A stretch of DNA of 54,017 bases from an uncultured Clostridia bacterium (GTDB lineage Bacteria > Bacillota > Clostridia > Christensenellales > Aristaeellaceae), in NCBI GenBank assembly GCA_947166705.1, contig CAMVFE010000012.1, forward strand, positions 1 through 54,017, in the 5' to 3' direction. Within the stretch, counting starts at the first letter, position 1. Each line of letters begins with the position of its first letter. Position numbers and translations under genes: made by a program. Below, in pieces: positions 1-9,306 of the stretch. The notes under the pieces are model-generated. The model worked only from the letters and a program-made list of their open reading frames with translations. It had not been told where the DNA came from and ran no database searches.

Positions 1-571
<571 letters not shown>

Positions 572-669
572 TTATCCGTTTATTTGGAAAATAACCTTTT
601 TATCCGGCCTTGCGGCCTTCCCTCAAGCCCCTGCGGGCTGTGTCGGCTCTCTCATTCCACCGGTCCGCC

Positions 670-1266
670 TTATTCCGGAACCACCTTGACCATCGCGTGG
701 CGCAGCACGCGGTCGCCCATCATGTAGCCCTTCTGGAGCACCTGGCAGACCGTTCCGGGTTCGCCTTCATCCGCGGTTCCCTGGAGGATGGCGTTCTCCA
801 GATTCGGGTCGAACTGTTCGCCCTGTCGGTCGATGGCGGTAACGTTCAGCTTCCTGTAAACCTCGTTCATCTGCTTCAGCACCAGCCCGACCCCGTTTTT
901 CAGCGCCTCATCCGCGGAATTTTCCGCAGCCTCCGCCGCCCTTTCCAGGTTGTCCAAAACCGGCAGCATCGCGGCGGCGACGTCCCGCTTCCCTTCGGCA
1001 AAGCTGTCCGCCCGTACGCTCTCGTTCCGCCGGCGGAAGTTTTCAAAGTCCGCCTGTACGCGCTGGGCCATCGCCAGGTATTCCGCGGCCTTCTCCTCCG
1101 CCAGCTCCAGGGGCGTTTTTTCGGGCGCCTGCTGTTCCTCCGGCGTTTCCTCCGCGGCCTGCGGTTCGTTGTCCGCTTCCGGCTTCAGGTTCTCCTCCTC
1201 CGGAGCCGTGTCCTGAGGCTTTTCTTTCGGGTCCATTCCGTTCTTCCCTCTTCCCTTTCTACTCAT
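670..1266 (-). CDS. grpE: Nucleotide exchange factor GrpE
   Basis: Releases ADP from DnaK. The 198-aa protein has the usual architecture: a charged, Glu-rich disordered N-terminus (residues ~11-60), a long coiled-coil helix (AEEKAAEYLAMAQRVQADFENFRRRNE region) and the C-terminal beta domain ending in GYMMGDRVLRHAMVKVVPE, a family signature. The ATG at 1266 lies 8 bp inside the end of hrcA with a GGGGAGG site 9 nt before it. An alternative ATG at 1236 (MDPKEKPQ) also has an AGAGGG site and would remove an atypical basic decapeptide, so the exact start is open. Middle gene of the heat-shock operon. Confidence 0.96.
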   Translation of the reverse strand: MSRKGRGKNGMDPKEKPQDTAPEEENLKPEADNEPQAAEETPEEQQAPEKTPLELAEEKAAEYLAMAQRVQADFENFRRRNESVRADSFAEGKRDVAAAMLPVLDNLERAAEAAENSADEALKNGVGLVLKQMNEVYRKLNVTAIDRQGEQFDPNLENAILQGTADEGEPGTVCQVLQKGYMMGDRVLRHAMVKVVPE

Positions 1267-2296
1267 TGTCCTTTTCCTCCCCGCTGAAGAGATCCGTCAG
1301 CTGCCGCCCCATCGTATTCAGGATGGAGAGCACCTGCGAATACCGCATCCGCGTAGGCCCGATCACGCCGATCGTCCCCTGCTGGCCGTCTCCCGCGGAA
1401 TAGGACGCCGTCACGATGGAGCAGTCCGCCATCTCCGGCACGCCGGTTTCCGGCCCGATCCGGACCGTGAAGGCCATCTCGCCGTTCCCGGCGATGATGC
1501 TGGCCAGCTTGTCCCGCGTTTCCATCAGGCTCAGGAAGTTCCGGGCCTTTTCCATGTCGCTGTATTCCGGATAGCTCAGCATGTTGCTGGTTCCGCCGAC
1601 CGCGACGTGCGGGCGCCGGGGCTGTTCCTTCCGCTCCGTCAGGAAGCCGTAAAGCCCGCGCAGCAGCTCCTCGTTCTCCTGCATCGTGCGGATGATATCC
1701 GGCAGGCAGTCGCAGGCTTCGGAAAGCGTGCGTCCGCGCAGCTGCTCCGTCAGCGCCCGGGAAACGGCGTACAGCGTATCGCTGTCCATCTCGCCGGGAA
1801 GGCGGATCGTGCTGTCCCGGACGATGCCCGTGTCCGTCACGATGACCACCAGCGCCGCGTCCCGCGACACCGGAACCAGCTGCACCGTCTGCATCCTGGG
1901 CTGCTTCCCCTTCGGAGGCAGCACCACGGCGGTATACCGGGTCAGCGCCGAAATCACGCTCGCGGCGTGGTCGATCACGTCCTCCATCTGGTGCACCCGG
2001 CCGGTAAAATACCTTCCGATGCTTTCCAGGCTGTCGTCCCGGATCCGTCCCGTCCGGATCAGGCTGTCCACATAAAGCCGGTAGGCCTTTGCGCTGGGCA
2101 CCCGCCCCGCGGAAACGTGGGGCTGATCCAGATAGCCCAGCTCCTCCAGGTCGCTCATCTCATTCCGGATGGTGGCGGAGGACAGGCCTGTTTCGTACTT
2201 CCGGCTGATCGTCCGGGATCCGACCGGCACGCCCGTCAGGATGTAGTCATCGATGATGGCCTGCAGGATCCGGAGCTTTCTCTCATCCATCTCCAT
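1259..2296 (-). CDS. hrcA: Heat-inducible transcription repressor HrcA
   Basis: Repressor of class I heat-shock genes; binds CIRCE and needs GroEL for activity. 345 aa: an N-terminal winged helix (res 1-70, with LSSATIRNEMSDLEELGYL as recognition region and the family block HVSAGRVPSAKAYRLYVD) followed by a GAF-like dimerisation domain ending in IGVIGPTRMRYSQVLSILN. The start at 2296 is chosen because AAGGAGG lies 7 nt upstream. A longer reading from a TTG at 2362 would put the start codon inside the CIRCE operator, so it is rejected. First gene of hrcA-grpE-dnaK and therefore autoregulated. Confidence 0.97.
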   Translation of the reverse strand: MEMDERKLRILQAIIDDYILTGVPVGSRTISRKYETGLSSATIRNEMSDLEELGYLDQPHVSAGRVPSAKAYRLYVDSLIRTGRIRDDSLESIGRYFTGRVHQMEDVIDHAASVISALTRYTAVVLPPKGKQPRMQTVQLVPVSRDAALVVIVTDTGIVRDSTIRLPGEMDSDTLYAVSRALTEQLRGRTLSEACDCLPDIIRTMQENEELLRGLYGFLTERKEQPRRPHVAVGGTSNMLSYPEYSDMEKARNFLSLMETRDKLASIIAGNGEMAFTVRIGPETGVPEMADCSIVTASYSAGDGQQGTIGVIGPTRMRYSQVLSILNTMGRQLTDLFSGEEKDNE

Positions 2297-2351
2297 ACGC
2301 CCGCCTCCTTTTCTCGTTTCCTCCGGGCAGCTGTCCCGTCGGTTTTGGCTG

Positions 2352-2378
2352 TTAGCACTCAACCGGCACGAGTGCTAA
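2352..2378 (-). promoter_or_regulatory. CIRCE operator (HrcA binding site)
   Basis: Perfect match to the CIRCE consensus: TTAGCACTC at 2352-2360, a 9-bp spacer, GAGTGCTAA at 2370-2378. It lies about 11 bp downstream of the -10 box and 55 bp before the hrcA start, the classical position for HrcA repression. Confidence 0.98.
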
Positions 2379-2389
2379 CCGTCATGCAT

Positions 2390-2418
2390 AAGATAGCACT
2401 TCCTCCCCGCTTTGTCAA
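2390..2418 (-). promoter_or_regulatory. Sigma-A promoter of hrcA-grpE-dnaK
   Basis: On the minus strand TTGACA (2413-2418), a 17-bp spacer and TATCTT (2390-2395), directly upstream of CIRCE. A housekeeping promoter repressed by HrcA fits class I heat-shock control. Confidence 0.9.
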
Positions 2419-2454
2419 CACTTTTTCAGCTTTGTTTCAGAGAAAATCTGCGGT

Positions 2455-2492
2455 AAAAGCCGCGGTGCGGCGGGGATCCGGCGCACCGCGGC
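2455..2492 (-). terminator. Intrinsic terminator after tex
   Basis: An 11-bp perfect stem (GCCGCGGTGCG at 2459-2469 with its complement at 2482-2492, 12-nt loop) begins 8 nt past the tex stop and is followed on the minus strand by TTTT. It ends the long yqhQ-to-tex transcription unit and insulates it from hrcA. Confidence 0.85.
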
Positions 2493-2499
2493 TCCCGGT

Positions 2500-4683
2500 T
2501 CACTGCTTCCTTCCGCCGCCGCGGTTATCGGCGGCCTCCTGCTTTTCCCTGACCATCGTCAGCGCAATGCGCTTCTTCTTTTCATCCACGCTGACCACCC
2601 AGACGCGGACCACGTCCCCGACCTTCACCACCTCGCCGGGATGGCGGATAAAACGCTCCGACATCCGGGAGATATGCACCAGTCCGTCCTGATGCACGCC
2701 GATATCCACAAACGCGCCGAAATCGATCACGTTGCGCACCGTGCCGGTCAGCTCCATCCCGGGCTTCAGGTCCGCGATGTCCAGCACATCCGTACGCAGC
2801 ACGGGCTTCGGCAGTTCGTCGCGCGGATCCCGCCCCGGCTTCTGCAGCTCGGAGAGCATATCATTCAGCGTGGGCAGGCCGACGCCGATCTCCCGGGCCA
2901 GCCTTTCCTCGCCGTATGCGCCGGCCTTCCGGCCGATATCCGGCAGTCCTCCGCGGCCGAGGTCCTTCAGGCTGTACCCAAGGCGCTCCAGCAGGGACTT
3001 CGCGGCGTCATAGCTCTCCGGGTGCACGCCTGTCGCGTCCAGCGGGTTGCGGCTGTCCGCCACACGCAGGAAGCCCGCGCACTGCTCAAAGGCGCGGGGT
3101 CCCAGCTTGGGCACCTTTTTCAGCGCCGCCCGGGTGGGAAGGCCGTTTTCCTCCCTGTACGCCACGATGTTCCTGGCCAGCGCCGGGCCGATCCCCGCCA
3201 CATGGCTGAGCAGCTCGGCCGAGGCCGTGGACAGCTCTACGCCCACCTGATTCACGCACTGCTCCACCACGCCGTCCAGCGCGGCGGTCAGCTCGTTCTG
3301 CTTCAGATCGTGCTGATACTGTCCCACGCCGATGGCCTTCGGATCAATCTTGACCAGCTCCGCCAGGGGATCCTGCATCCGCCGCGCGATGGAGACGGCG
3401 CTCCGCTGGGTCACGTCAAAGTCCGGAAACTCCTGCGCAGCCAGCTTGCTGGCGGAATAGACGGAGGCTCCCGCCTCGCTGACGATCATATAGGAAACGC
3501 CCGGCAGCTCCGGCAGCAGGGACGCGATGAACTGCTCGCTCTCCCGGCTGGCGGTACCGTTGCCGATGGCCACGGCGGTCACCCCGTATTTCCGCACCAT
3601 ACCCTTAATCAGCTGCGCCGCGGCGGCGCGCCCCCGTTCGTTTCCGGGCAGGGTAAAGAATCCGACGCCGGTGTCCAGCACCCTTCCGTTCTCATCGATC
3701 ACCGCGAGCTTGCATCCGGTGCGGAACCCGGGATCAACCCCCAGGGTCACCTTTCCCTTGATGGGAGGCTGCATGAGCAGCTGGTGAAGGTTTTCCGAAA
3801 ACACCCGGATCGCCGAGACATTCGCCCGGTCCGTCAGGCTTCCGCGGATCTCCCGCTCCAGGGAGGGAAAGATCAGGCGGCTCCAGGCGTCGCCGCAGGC
3901 TTCCTCAACCTGCGCGGAAGCCGGGCTGCTCCCGCGGACATAGGCGCCGCGCACAAGCTGCAGCGCCTTTTCCTCCGGAATTTCCAGCGCAGCCTTCAGG
4001 AATCCCTCCCGCTCGCCCCGGTTGACGGCCAGGATCCGGTGGGAGGCGATGGTGCGGACCGGCTCGGAGAAGCCGTAGTACATGCTGTATACGCTGTCCT
4101 CCTCCACGGCCGCCTCCGAGCGGAGCGTGCCCTCCCGCATCATCAGCGCGCGCAGCTCTCCGCGAAGCGCCGCGTCGTCGCTGACGGATTCCGCCAGAAT
4201 GTCCCGGGCCCCTGCCAGCGCGGCCTGCGCGTCGGGAACTTCCTTTGATTCGTCGATGTATTTCGCGGCTTCCCGTTCCGGGTCGCCCGGCTTCTGCATC
4301 ATCAGCCACAGCGCCAGCGGCTCCAGGCCCCGCTCCCTGGCGATCATCGCCCGGGTCCGGCGTTTCGGCCGGAAGGGACGATACAGATCCTCCAGCTCGC
4401 TCTGGGTGCGGGCCGCGGCCAGCTGCGCCCTCAGCTCCTCCGTCAGAACCCCCTGCTCCTCCAGGCTCTTTTCGATCTCTCCGCGCCGTTTCTCCAGATT
4501 CCGCAGGTATTCCAGCCTATCCGCCATCTCCCGGAGCACCTGGTCGTCCAGCGACCCGGTGGCCTCCTTGCGGTAACGGGCGATAAAGGGAATCGTATTT
4601 CCTGCGTCCAGCAGCTCCACGGCCGCCTGCACCTGCTGCGGCCGAAGGTGGAATTCCCCGGCCAGCGCCGCGCTGTAATCCAT
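2500..4683 (-). CDS. tex: Tex-family S1 RNA-binding protein
   Basis: 727-aa member of the Tex/YhgF family, conserved nucleic-acid-binding proteins related to eukaryotic Spt6. Order: helical N-terminal region containing IPFIARYRKEATGSLDD and LEDLYRPFRPKRRTRA (res 1-110), a YqgF/RNase-H-like domain (GVDPGFRTGCKLAVID, ~res 318-335), tandem helix-hairpin-helix motifs (HVAGIGPALARNIVAYRE and VPKLGPRAFEQCAGFLRV, ~res 490-560) and a C-terminal S1 domain (GTVRNVIDFGAFVDIGVHQDGLVHIS, ~res 640-710). The tail is short and Gly/Arg-rich. Last gene of the yqhQ-prmC-prfA-ywlC operon, followed by a terminator. No promoter is seen in the 54-nt gap upstream. Molecular role in clostridia is not established. Confidence 0.95.
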   Translation of the reverse strand: MDYSAALAGEFHLRPQQVQAAVELLDAGNTIPFIARYRKEATGSLDDQVLREMADRLEYLRNLEKRRGEIEKSLEEQGVLTEELRAQLAAARTQSELEDLYRPFRPKRRTRAMIARERGLEPLALWLMMQKPGDPEREAAKYIDESKEVPDAQAALAGARDILAESVSDDAALRGELRALMMREGTLRSEAAVEEDSVYSMYYGFSEPVRTIASHRILAVNRGEREGFLKAALEIPEEKALQLVRGAYVRGSSPASAQVEEACGDAWSRLIFPSLEREIRGSLTDRANVSAIRVFSENLHQLLMQPPIKGKVTLGVDPGFRTGCKLAVIDENGRVLDTGVGFFTLPGNERGRAAAAQLIKGMVRKYGVTAVAIGNGTASRESEQFIASLLPELPGVSYMIVSEAGASVYSASKLAAQEFPDFDVTQRSAVSIARRMQDPLAELVKIDPKAIGVGQYQHDLKQNELTAALDGVVEQCVNQVGVELSTASAELLSHVAGIGPALARNIVAYREENGLPTRAALKKVPKLGPRAFEQCAGFLRVADSRNPLDATGVHPESYDAAKSLLERLGYSLKDLGRGGLPDIGRKAGAYGEERLAREIGVGLPTLNDMLSELQKPGRDPRDELPKPVLRTDVLDIADLKPGMELTGTVRNVIDFGAFVDIGVHQDGLVHISRMSERFIRHPGEVVKVGDVVRVWVVSVDEKKKRIALTMVREKQEAADNRGGGRKQ

Positions 4684-4737
4684 GCTTTTTCCTCTTTCTT
4701 TTTCTGTCTTTTCCGGCTCATTCCCGCGCTTTCCGCG

Positions 4738-4995
4738 CTATCCCCGCCGCCGTTCCTTCCGGTCCCGCCGAAGGTCCAGGATCAGGGAAACCAGGAACAT
4801 CGGGATCCCGACCACGCCGGCCGGCAGCCAGATCTGCTCGCAGAGGTTCACGAAAAAATCCCGCGCCGTATCCTGCAGATAGCGGTTCTGAAACAGTCCC
4901 GGATTCCGTACGGAAGCCAGGCCGATGCCGAAGACGGCGGTCAGCAGCAGCCCCGTAAAAAGGGTCACCGCGGAGCCTCTCCGATCCTTTTTCAT
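4738..4995 (-). CDS. Small two-span membrane protein, unknown function
   Basis: 85-aa protein starting MKKDRRGS, with two hydrophobic segments (res ~8-27 and ~54-75) and a very basic C-terminal tail (RRDRKERRRG). The start at 4995 has AAGGA 8 nt upstream; an in-frame ATG at 5022 would add nine residues. It lies 36 nt after ywlC and 54 nt before tex on the same strand, so it is probably co-transcribed. I recognise no family. Confidence 0.7.
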   Translation of the reverse strand: MKKDRRGSAVTLFTGLLLTAVFGIGLASVRNPGLFQNRYLQDTARDFFVNLCEQIWLPAGVVGIPMFLVSLILDLRRDRKERRRG

Positions 4996-5031
4996 CTGTA
5001 TAATCCTTTCCTTACCGGGCATCGCAGCCGC

Positions 5032-6072
5032 TCAGACCCGGATTTTCCGGAACGCGGCCGCCCGGCCCAGCCGGTTCATCACCGCAAGGCCCACCCCCTC
5101 CGGGGGCAGCACCTCGCTGTAGACCGTCTCCATGCCCTCCTGATCCAGCTTCCGGAGGATATCGAACAGCCGGTGCGCCACCTGCGCGCCGTCCCCGCGG
5201 GATCCGATGTCGTGGGGATCGCAGTCCCGCAGCTCGCGCACATGCTCCGTAAAGCAGAGCACGCAGCTTCTCCGTCCTTCGCCGCGGTCCGCCAGACACC
5301 TTTCCCGGAGCGTCCGGACCACCGCGTCCTCCGGTCCCTCCACCAGGGTGACGTCCCCCTTCGGGGCATAGTGCCGGTACCGCATGCCCGGGGAAAGCGC
5401 TTTCTCGTCCGGCTGCAGAGGGCGAAGAATGCTCCCCGCCAGGGAAACCTTTCTGCCAAGCGCGTCTTCAATCATCTCCGGGGTCACCCCGCCGGGGCGC
5501 AGGACGGTCGGCTCCCCGCGGGTCAGATCCAGCACCGTCGACTCCAGGCCGACCTGGCACGGACCGCCGTCCAGGATCAGCGGGATTCGTCCGTCCATGT
5601 CCTCCAGCACGTGCGCCGCCGTCGTCGGCGAAGGCCTTCCCGACCTGTTTGCGCTCGGGGCGGCGACGGGCAGTCCGCAGGCCTTCAGCAGCTCCCGCGT
5701 GCAGGGCATGGAAGGCATCCGCACGGCGACCGTCGGAAGGCCCGCGGTCACCTCGTCCGGAATCCGTTCCGTCCGGGGAAAGAGCAGGGTCAGCGGCCCC
5801 GGCCAGAAGGCGTCCATCAGCTTCTCCGCGCCCTCCGGAATGCTGCACAGCCCTTCCAGCTGATCCCGGTTCCAGATATGCACGATCAGCGGATTGTCCG
5901 CCGGCCGTCCCTTGGCCGCAAAGATCGAAAGCACCGCCTCCCGGTCCAGCGCGTTGGCGCCCAGCCCGTACACCGTCTCCGTCGGAAAACCAACCAGCCC
6001 ACCCTGTGCCAGAATCTCCGCCGCCGTCCTGACGGCGTCCGGCGAGCCGGCGTCCAGTACCTGTGTCCGCAT
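5032..6072 (-). CDS. ywlC: L-threonylcarbamoyladenylate synthase (Sua5/YwlC type)
   Basis: Makes threonylcarbamoyl-AMP from Thr, bicarbonate and ATP, the first step of t6A37 modification of ANN-decoding tRNAs. Residues ~1-200 form the YrdC domain (GGLVGFPTETVYGLGANA, KGRPADNPLIVHI, the SANRSGRPSPTTAAHV block). The rest is the linker plus Sua5 domain (PGMRYRHYAPKG signature). The 346-aa length fits the long YwlC form, not short TsaC. The start at 6072 is preferred because GGAAGG lies 9 nt upstream; an in-frame ATG at 6096 overlaps the end of prfA but has no good site. Follows prfA in the operon. Confidence 0.95.
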   Translation of the reverse strand: MRTQVLDAGSPDAVRTAAEILAQGGLVGFPTETVYGLGANALDREAVLSIFAAKGRPADNPLIVHIWNRDQLEGLCSIPEGAEKLMDAFWPGPLTLLFPRTERIPDEVTAGLPTVAVRMPSMPCTRELLKACGLPVAAPSANRSGRPSPTTAAHVLEDMDGRIPLILDGGPCQVGLESTVLDLTRGEPTVLRPGGVTPEMIEDALGRKVSLAGSILRPLQPDEKALSPGMRYRHYAPKGDVTLVEGPEDAVVRTLRERCLADRGEGRRSCVLCFTEHVRELRDCDPHDIGSRGDGAQVAHRLFDILRKLDQEGMETVYSEVLPPEGVGLAVMNRLGRAAAFRKIRV

Positions 6073-6088
6073 AAGAAAAAACCTTCCT

Positions 6089-7150
6089 TCAGTCATGAAG
6101 AGACCGGAGCCGTTCCGTCTTCTCTGCCAGCCGCAGGGCGGAAATGAACGGATCCAGATCTCCGTTGATCGTATTCTGTACCCGGGGCACCGTCAGCCCC
6201 AGCCGGTGATCCACCACGTAGTCGTGGTTGAAATAATAGGTGCGGATCCGCTGGCTGCGGTCTCCGCCGCCCATCTGCCCCTTCCGGTCCGCGTCCTGCG
6301 CGGCGCGGGCTTCCTCCCGCTGCCGGTCCAGCAGGCGGCTCCGCAGCACGTTCAGCGCCTTCTCCTTGTTCTGAAACTGGCTGCGCTCATCCTGGCAGAC
6401 GACCACCAGCCCCGTGGGCAGGTGCGTCATGCGGACGGCGCTGTCCGTCGTATTGACGCCCTGGCCTCCGTGTCCGGAGGCATGGAACACGTCCGTCCGG
6501 ATGTCCTCCGGGCGGATCTGAATCTCATTTTCCTCCGCCTCGGGAAAGACGACCACGGAGGCGGTGGATGTATGAATGCGCCCGCCGCTCTCCGTCACGG
6601 GCACGCGCTTAACGCAGTGGACGCCGCTCTCGAATTTCATCCGCGCAAAAGCTTCCTCTCCGGAAATCCGGATCAGCGCCTCCGTCAGTCCGCCGAGTTC
6701 CGTATCGGCCAGGGACAGAATCTCCATCCGAAGCCCGCCCCGGTCGCAGTACCGCTGGTACATCCGAAGCAGATCCCCCGCGAACAGCGCGGCTTCCTCG
6801 CCGCCGACGCCCGCGCGGATTTCCATCATCACGCCGCGGGAGTCCATCGGGTCGGCAGGAACCAGCAGCAGCTTCAGCTCCTCCGTAAGCGCCTTCTCGC
6901 GCTCCCGGAGCTCCGCGCTTTCCGCCCGGGCTTCCTCCGCAAGCTCCGGATCGCTCATCAGTTCCCGTGCTTCCTCCAGATGCCGGCGAACCTCCAGATA
7001 CTCCCCGTACCGGGTGACGGTCTCCTCGAGTCCGGCCCTTTCCTTCAGGATCGCCTGGAGGCGCGAAAAATCAGCCGTGACCTCAGGCTGGGCCATGGCT
7101 TCCGTCAGTTCCTCGTATCTCTCCTTCAGAGACTGCAGCTTTTCAAACAT
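6089..7150 (-). CDS. prfA: Peptide chain release factor 1
   Basis: RF1, which reads UAA/UAG and triggers peptidyl-tRNA hydrolysis. 353 aa. The catalytic GGQ is in HASGHGGQGVNTTDSAVR (~res 220-240). The codon-recognition tripeptide is PVT in KRVPVTESGGRIHTS, a variant of the usual PxT. The N-terminal coiled coil precedes the first RF domain. Lies 12 nt downstream of prmC, whose product methylates the GGQ glutamine, so enzyme and substrate are co-expressed. Confidence 0.97.
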   Translation of the reverse strand: MFEKLQSLKERYEELTEAMAQPEVTADFSRLQAILKERAGLEETVTRYGEYLEVRRHLEEARELMSDPELAEEARAESAELREREKALTEELKLLLVPADPMDSRGVMMEIRAGVGGEEAALFAGDLLRMYQRYCDRGGLRMEILSLADTELGGLTEALIRISGEEAFARMKFESGVHCVKRVPVTESGGRIHTSTASVVVFPEAEENEIQIRPEDIRTDVFHASGHGGQGVNTTDSAVRMTHLPTGLVVVCQDERSQFQNKEKALNVLRSRLLDRQREEARAAQDADRKGQMGGGDRSQRIRTYYFNHDYVVDHRLGLTVPRVQNTINGDLDPFISALRLAEKTERLRSLHD

Positions 7151-7162
7151 CTTTCCTCTGCG

Positions 7163-7999
7163 TCAGGCGTATTCAGCCAGCACCATGCGCGCGATTCCGT
7201 TCAGGTCGCTGCGGATTTCCGTACGCGCGGCGCCGCCCTCTCTCATGATTCCGGCGGTGTCCTCCGCCTCTCCGAATCCGGTTTCCAGCAGAACGGCTCC
7301 GCCGGCCTTCAGATGCGCGGGGGCTTCGGCGGCGATCCTGCGGTAAAAGTCCAGGCCGTCCTTTCCCCCGTCCAGCGCCATCCTGGGCTCCCGCATCACT
7401 TCCTCCTGAAGGCATTCGCATGCCGCGGAGGGAATATAGGGCGGATTGCTCACGATGCAGTCGAACCGGCGCCCCGCCAGGGGGCCGAAAAGATCCCCCT
7501 GCAGGATTTCGCAGTCCGCTCCCAGGCGCTCCCTGTTCTTCCGGGCCAGCCGCACCGCTTCCCCGCTCAGATCGCTCAGGGCGACCCGGGCTCCGGGCAG
7601 CATCTTCAGGAGGCTGAGTCCCAGGCATCCGGTACCGCAGCACAGGTCCAGAATCTCCGGCTCCCTGCGGCCCGCCATCCGCTCCGCGGCCCATTCCGCC
7701 AGCAGCTCGGTCTCCGGCCTGGGAATCAGCACGCCGGGGGCGGTCAGAAGCTCCATCCCGCAGAAGGCTGCCGTTCCCAGAATATACTGCAGGGGTTCGC
7801 GCCGGAGGCGGCGCGCCATCATCCGGCGGAATTCCGCCTCCTCCGCCTCCGTCGGTCCCTGCTCCGTCTCCAGCCGGAGCGCCAGCGCAGGCCGTCCCAC
7901 GGCCTGGGCGAGCATCGCCGCGCTGTCATATTCGGGATCGGGCACCCCCGCCAGCCGCAGCTCCTCCGCGGCCCGCTTCAGGATTTCCCTGCTGTTCAT
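7163..7999 (-). CDS. prmC: Release-factor glutamine methyltransferase PrmC
   Basis: SAM-dependent N5-glutamine methyltransferase acting on the GGQ motif of release factors. 278 aa: N-terminal helical substrate-binding domain (res 1-85, LQYILG block), then a Rossmann SAM fold with LDLCCGTGCLGLSLL (motif I) and the catalytic NPPYIPS (motif IV). The start at 7999 shares an ATGA overlap with the end of yqhQ, indicating translational coupling; the longer open frame upstream is the shadow of yqhQ's Glu/Ala tail. Confidence 0.96.
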   Translation of the reverse strand: MNSREILKRAAEELRLAGVPDPEYDSAAMLAQAVGRPALALRLETEQGPTEAEEAEFRRMMARRLRREPLQYILGTAAFCGMELLTAPGVLIPRPETELLAEWAAERMAGRREPEILDLCCGTGCLGLSLLKMLPGARVALSDLSGEAVRLARKNRERLGADCEILQGDLFGPLAGRRFDCIVSNPPYIPSAACECLQEEVMREPRMALDGGKDGLDFYRRIAAEAPAHLKAGGAVLLETGFGEAEDTAGIMREGGAARTEIRSDLNGIARMVLAEYA

Positions 8000-9141
8000 G
8001 CGGAAGCCCTGTTTTCCGTTTCCTCCGGCGCTTTCCCGGAGGCTTCCGTTCCGTCCGTTTTTTCCGTTCCTTCCGCCGCTTCGGCCGGCTCCGCCGCGGG
8101 CTCCTCCTTCGCCGGAGGGACATAACCCTTCTCGGATTCGCGGTAATCGTGCAGGATGGCCCAGCCCTCCGGCGTCCTCTGCGCGTGTTCGGGAATGCCG
8201 TACTGCACGACGTTCACGGAAACTATGGCGCATTCAAGCATGGACAGGTCCGGCTCCCGCGTGGTCAGCCGCTGCATCTGAAGCCCCGGCCAGCGGAGGA
8301 TGCGCGCGGCCCTGCTGTCGCTGTGGGCCAGGCCCATCAGCACCTCGTAGCTGGTGCCCGCGACGATGGGCAGCATGGCCAGATGGAAGAGCACCCGCAG
8401 AAAATAGTTGTCGATCGGCACCAGAATGTTCAGCGCCAGGAACAGCAGGATGCTGATGCTGAAGACGATCAGCAGGAAGGCCGTTCCGCAGCGCGGATGC
8501 AGGCGGGAAAAGGTCCGGGCGTTTTCCGGCGTCAGCGGAAGGGCGGACTCGTAGCAGTGCACGGACTTATGCTCCGCCCCGTGATACTGAAAGGTCCGGC
8601 GCACGTCCGGAACCAGGGCGACGGCAGCCATATAGCCCATCAGAATCAGGATCTTCACCAGCCCGCCCAGCAGCGTATAGCCCACCGCGCTCATGTGCGC
8701 GGAGTTCAACAGGTTCTCCACCCAGGCAGGAATCGCAATGAACAGGCCGATGCTCAGCAGCACCGCCAGGACGATCGCCGTGCCCATGACCACCTTGTCG
8801 ATTCCCTTGCCCAGCTTCCGGGCCAGCCATTTTTCGAATTTCGTGGGCTCCTCGTCCAGCAGCCCCAGCATTTTGGTGGAATCCTCCAGCGTATTCATCC
8901 CGAAATACAGCATCGTGGCCATATTCACCACCCCGCGGATAAACGGCTTCCCCATCCACGGATGGCGGTCCTTCGGCGCCGTAAAGGGAGTCCGCTTGGT
9001 CACCAGGGTTCCGTCGGGGCGGCGGACCGTCACGGCCGTTGCCTTTCCGGAGCGCATCATCACGCCCTCCATCACTGCCTGGCCGCCCATATCCCGTACC
9101 CTGCAGGAGGCGCCGTTCAGATTATCCTTATGATCGCTCAT
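7996..9141 (-). CDS. yqhQ: YqhQ-like DUF1385 membrane protein
   Basis: 381-aa DUF1385 protein of unknown biochemical role, common in Bacillota. The N-terminal signature GGQAVMEGVMMRSG (~res 17-32) is followed by a polar domain with FIRGVVNMATMLYFGM, two hydrophobic spans (~res 120-180), the conserved block FQYHGAEHKSVHCYE, and further spans around FLLIVFSISILLFLALNI and VLFHLAMLPIVAG. A low-complexity Glu/Ala/Lys tail follows (~res 335-381). The start at 9141 is favoured by a GAGAGG site about 10 nt upstream. First gene of the operon leading to prmC, prfA, ywlC and tex, an arrangement repeated in other clostridia. Confidence 0.9.
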   Translation of the reverse strand: MSDHKDNLNGASCRVRDMGGQAVMEGVMMRSGKATAVTVRRPDGTLVTKRTPFTAPKDRHPWMGKPFIRGVVNMATMLYFGMNTLEDSTKMLGLLDEEPTKFEKWLARKLGKGIDKVVMGTAIVLAVLLSIGLFIAIPAWVENLLNSAHMSAVGYTLLGGLVKILILMGYMAAVALVPDVRRTFQYHGAEHKSVHCYESALPLTPENARTFSRLHPRCGTAFLLIVFSISILLFLALNILVPIDNYFLRVLFHLAMLPIVAGTSYEVLMGLAHSDSRAARILRWPGLQMQRLTTREPDLSMLECAIVSVNVVQYGIPEHAQRTPEGWAILHDYRESEKGYVPPAKEEPAAEPAEAAEGTEKTDGTEASGKAPEETENRASA

Positions 9142-9232
9142 GATCCGAAAACCTCTCTTTCCGGAGTGACCCAAATCACTCCAGATTAGATATTCTGCGA
9201 AGGATGGCCGGAATCCTGCCTGCTTTTCTTAT

Positions 9233-9261
9233 ATTTTATCAAATATATTTGGTCCTGAAAA
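9233..9261 (-). promoter_or_regulatory. Probable promoter of the yqhQ operon
   Basis: Minus-strand TTTTCA (9256-9261), 17-bp spacer, TAAAAT (9233-9238) about 92 bp before the yqhQ start. The -35 box overlaps the U-tract of the pgi terminator and is weak (4 of 6), so this is tentative. Confidence 0.45.
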
Positions 9262-9293
9262 AAGCGGCTCAGGCCTCTTAGCCGGAGCCGCTT
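9258..9293 (-). terminator. Intrinsic terminator of pgi
   Basis: 9-bp perfect stem (AAGCGGCTC, 9262-9270, with 9285-9293; 14-nt loop) followed on the minus strand by a run of T (9258-9261). It lies 14 nt after the pgi stop. Confidence 0.88.
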
Positions 9294-9306
9294 CGGATGC
9301 CTGTTC

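Noticed and set aside
2297-2362. N-terminal extension of HrcA from a TTG.
   Set aside because: The codon lies inside CIRCE and AAGGAGG points to 2296.
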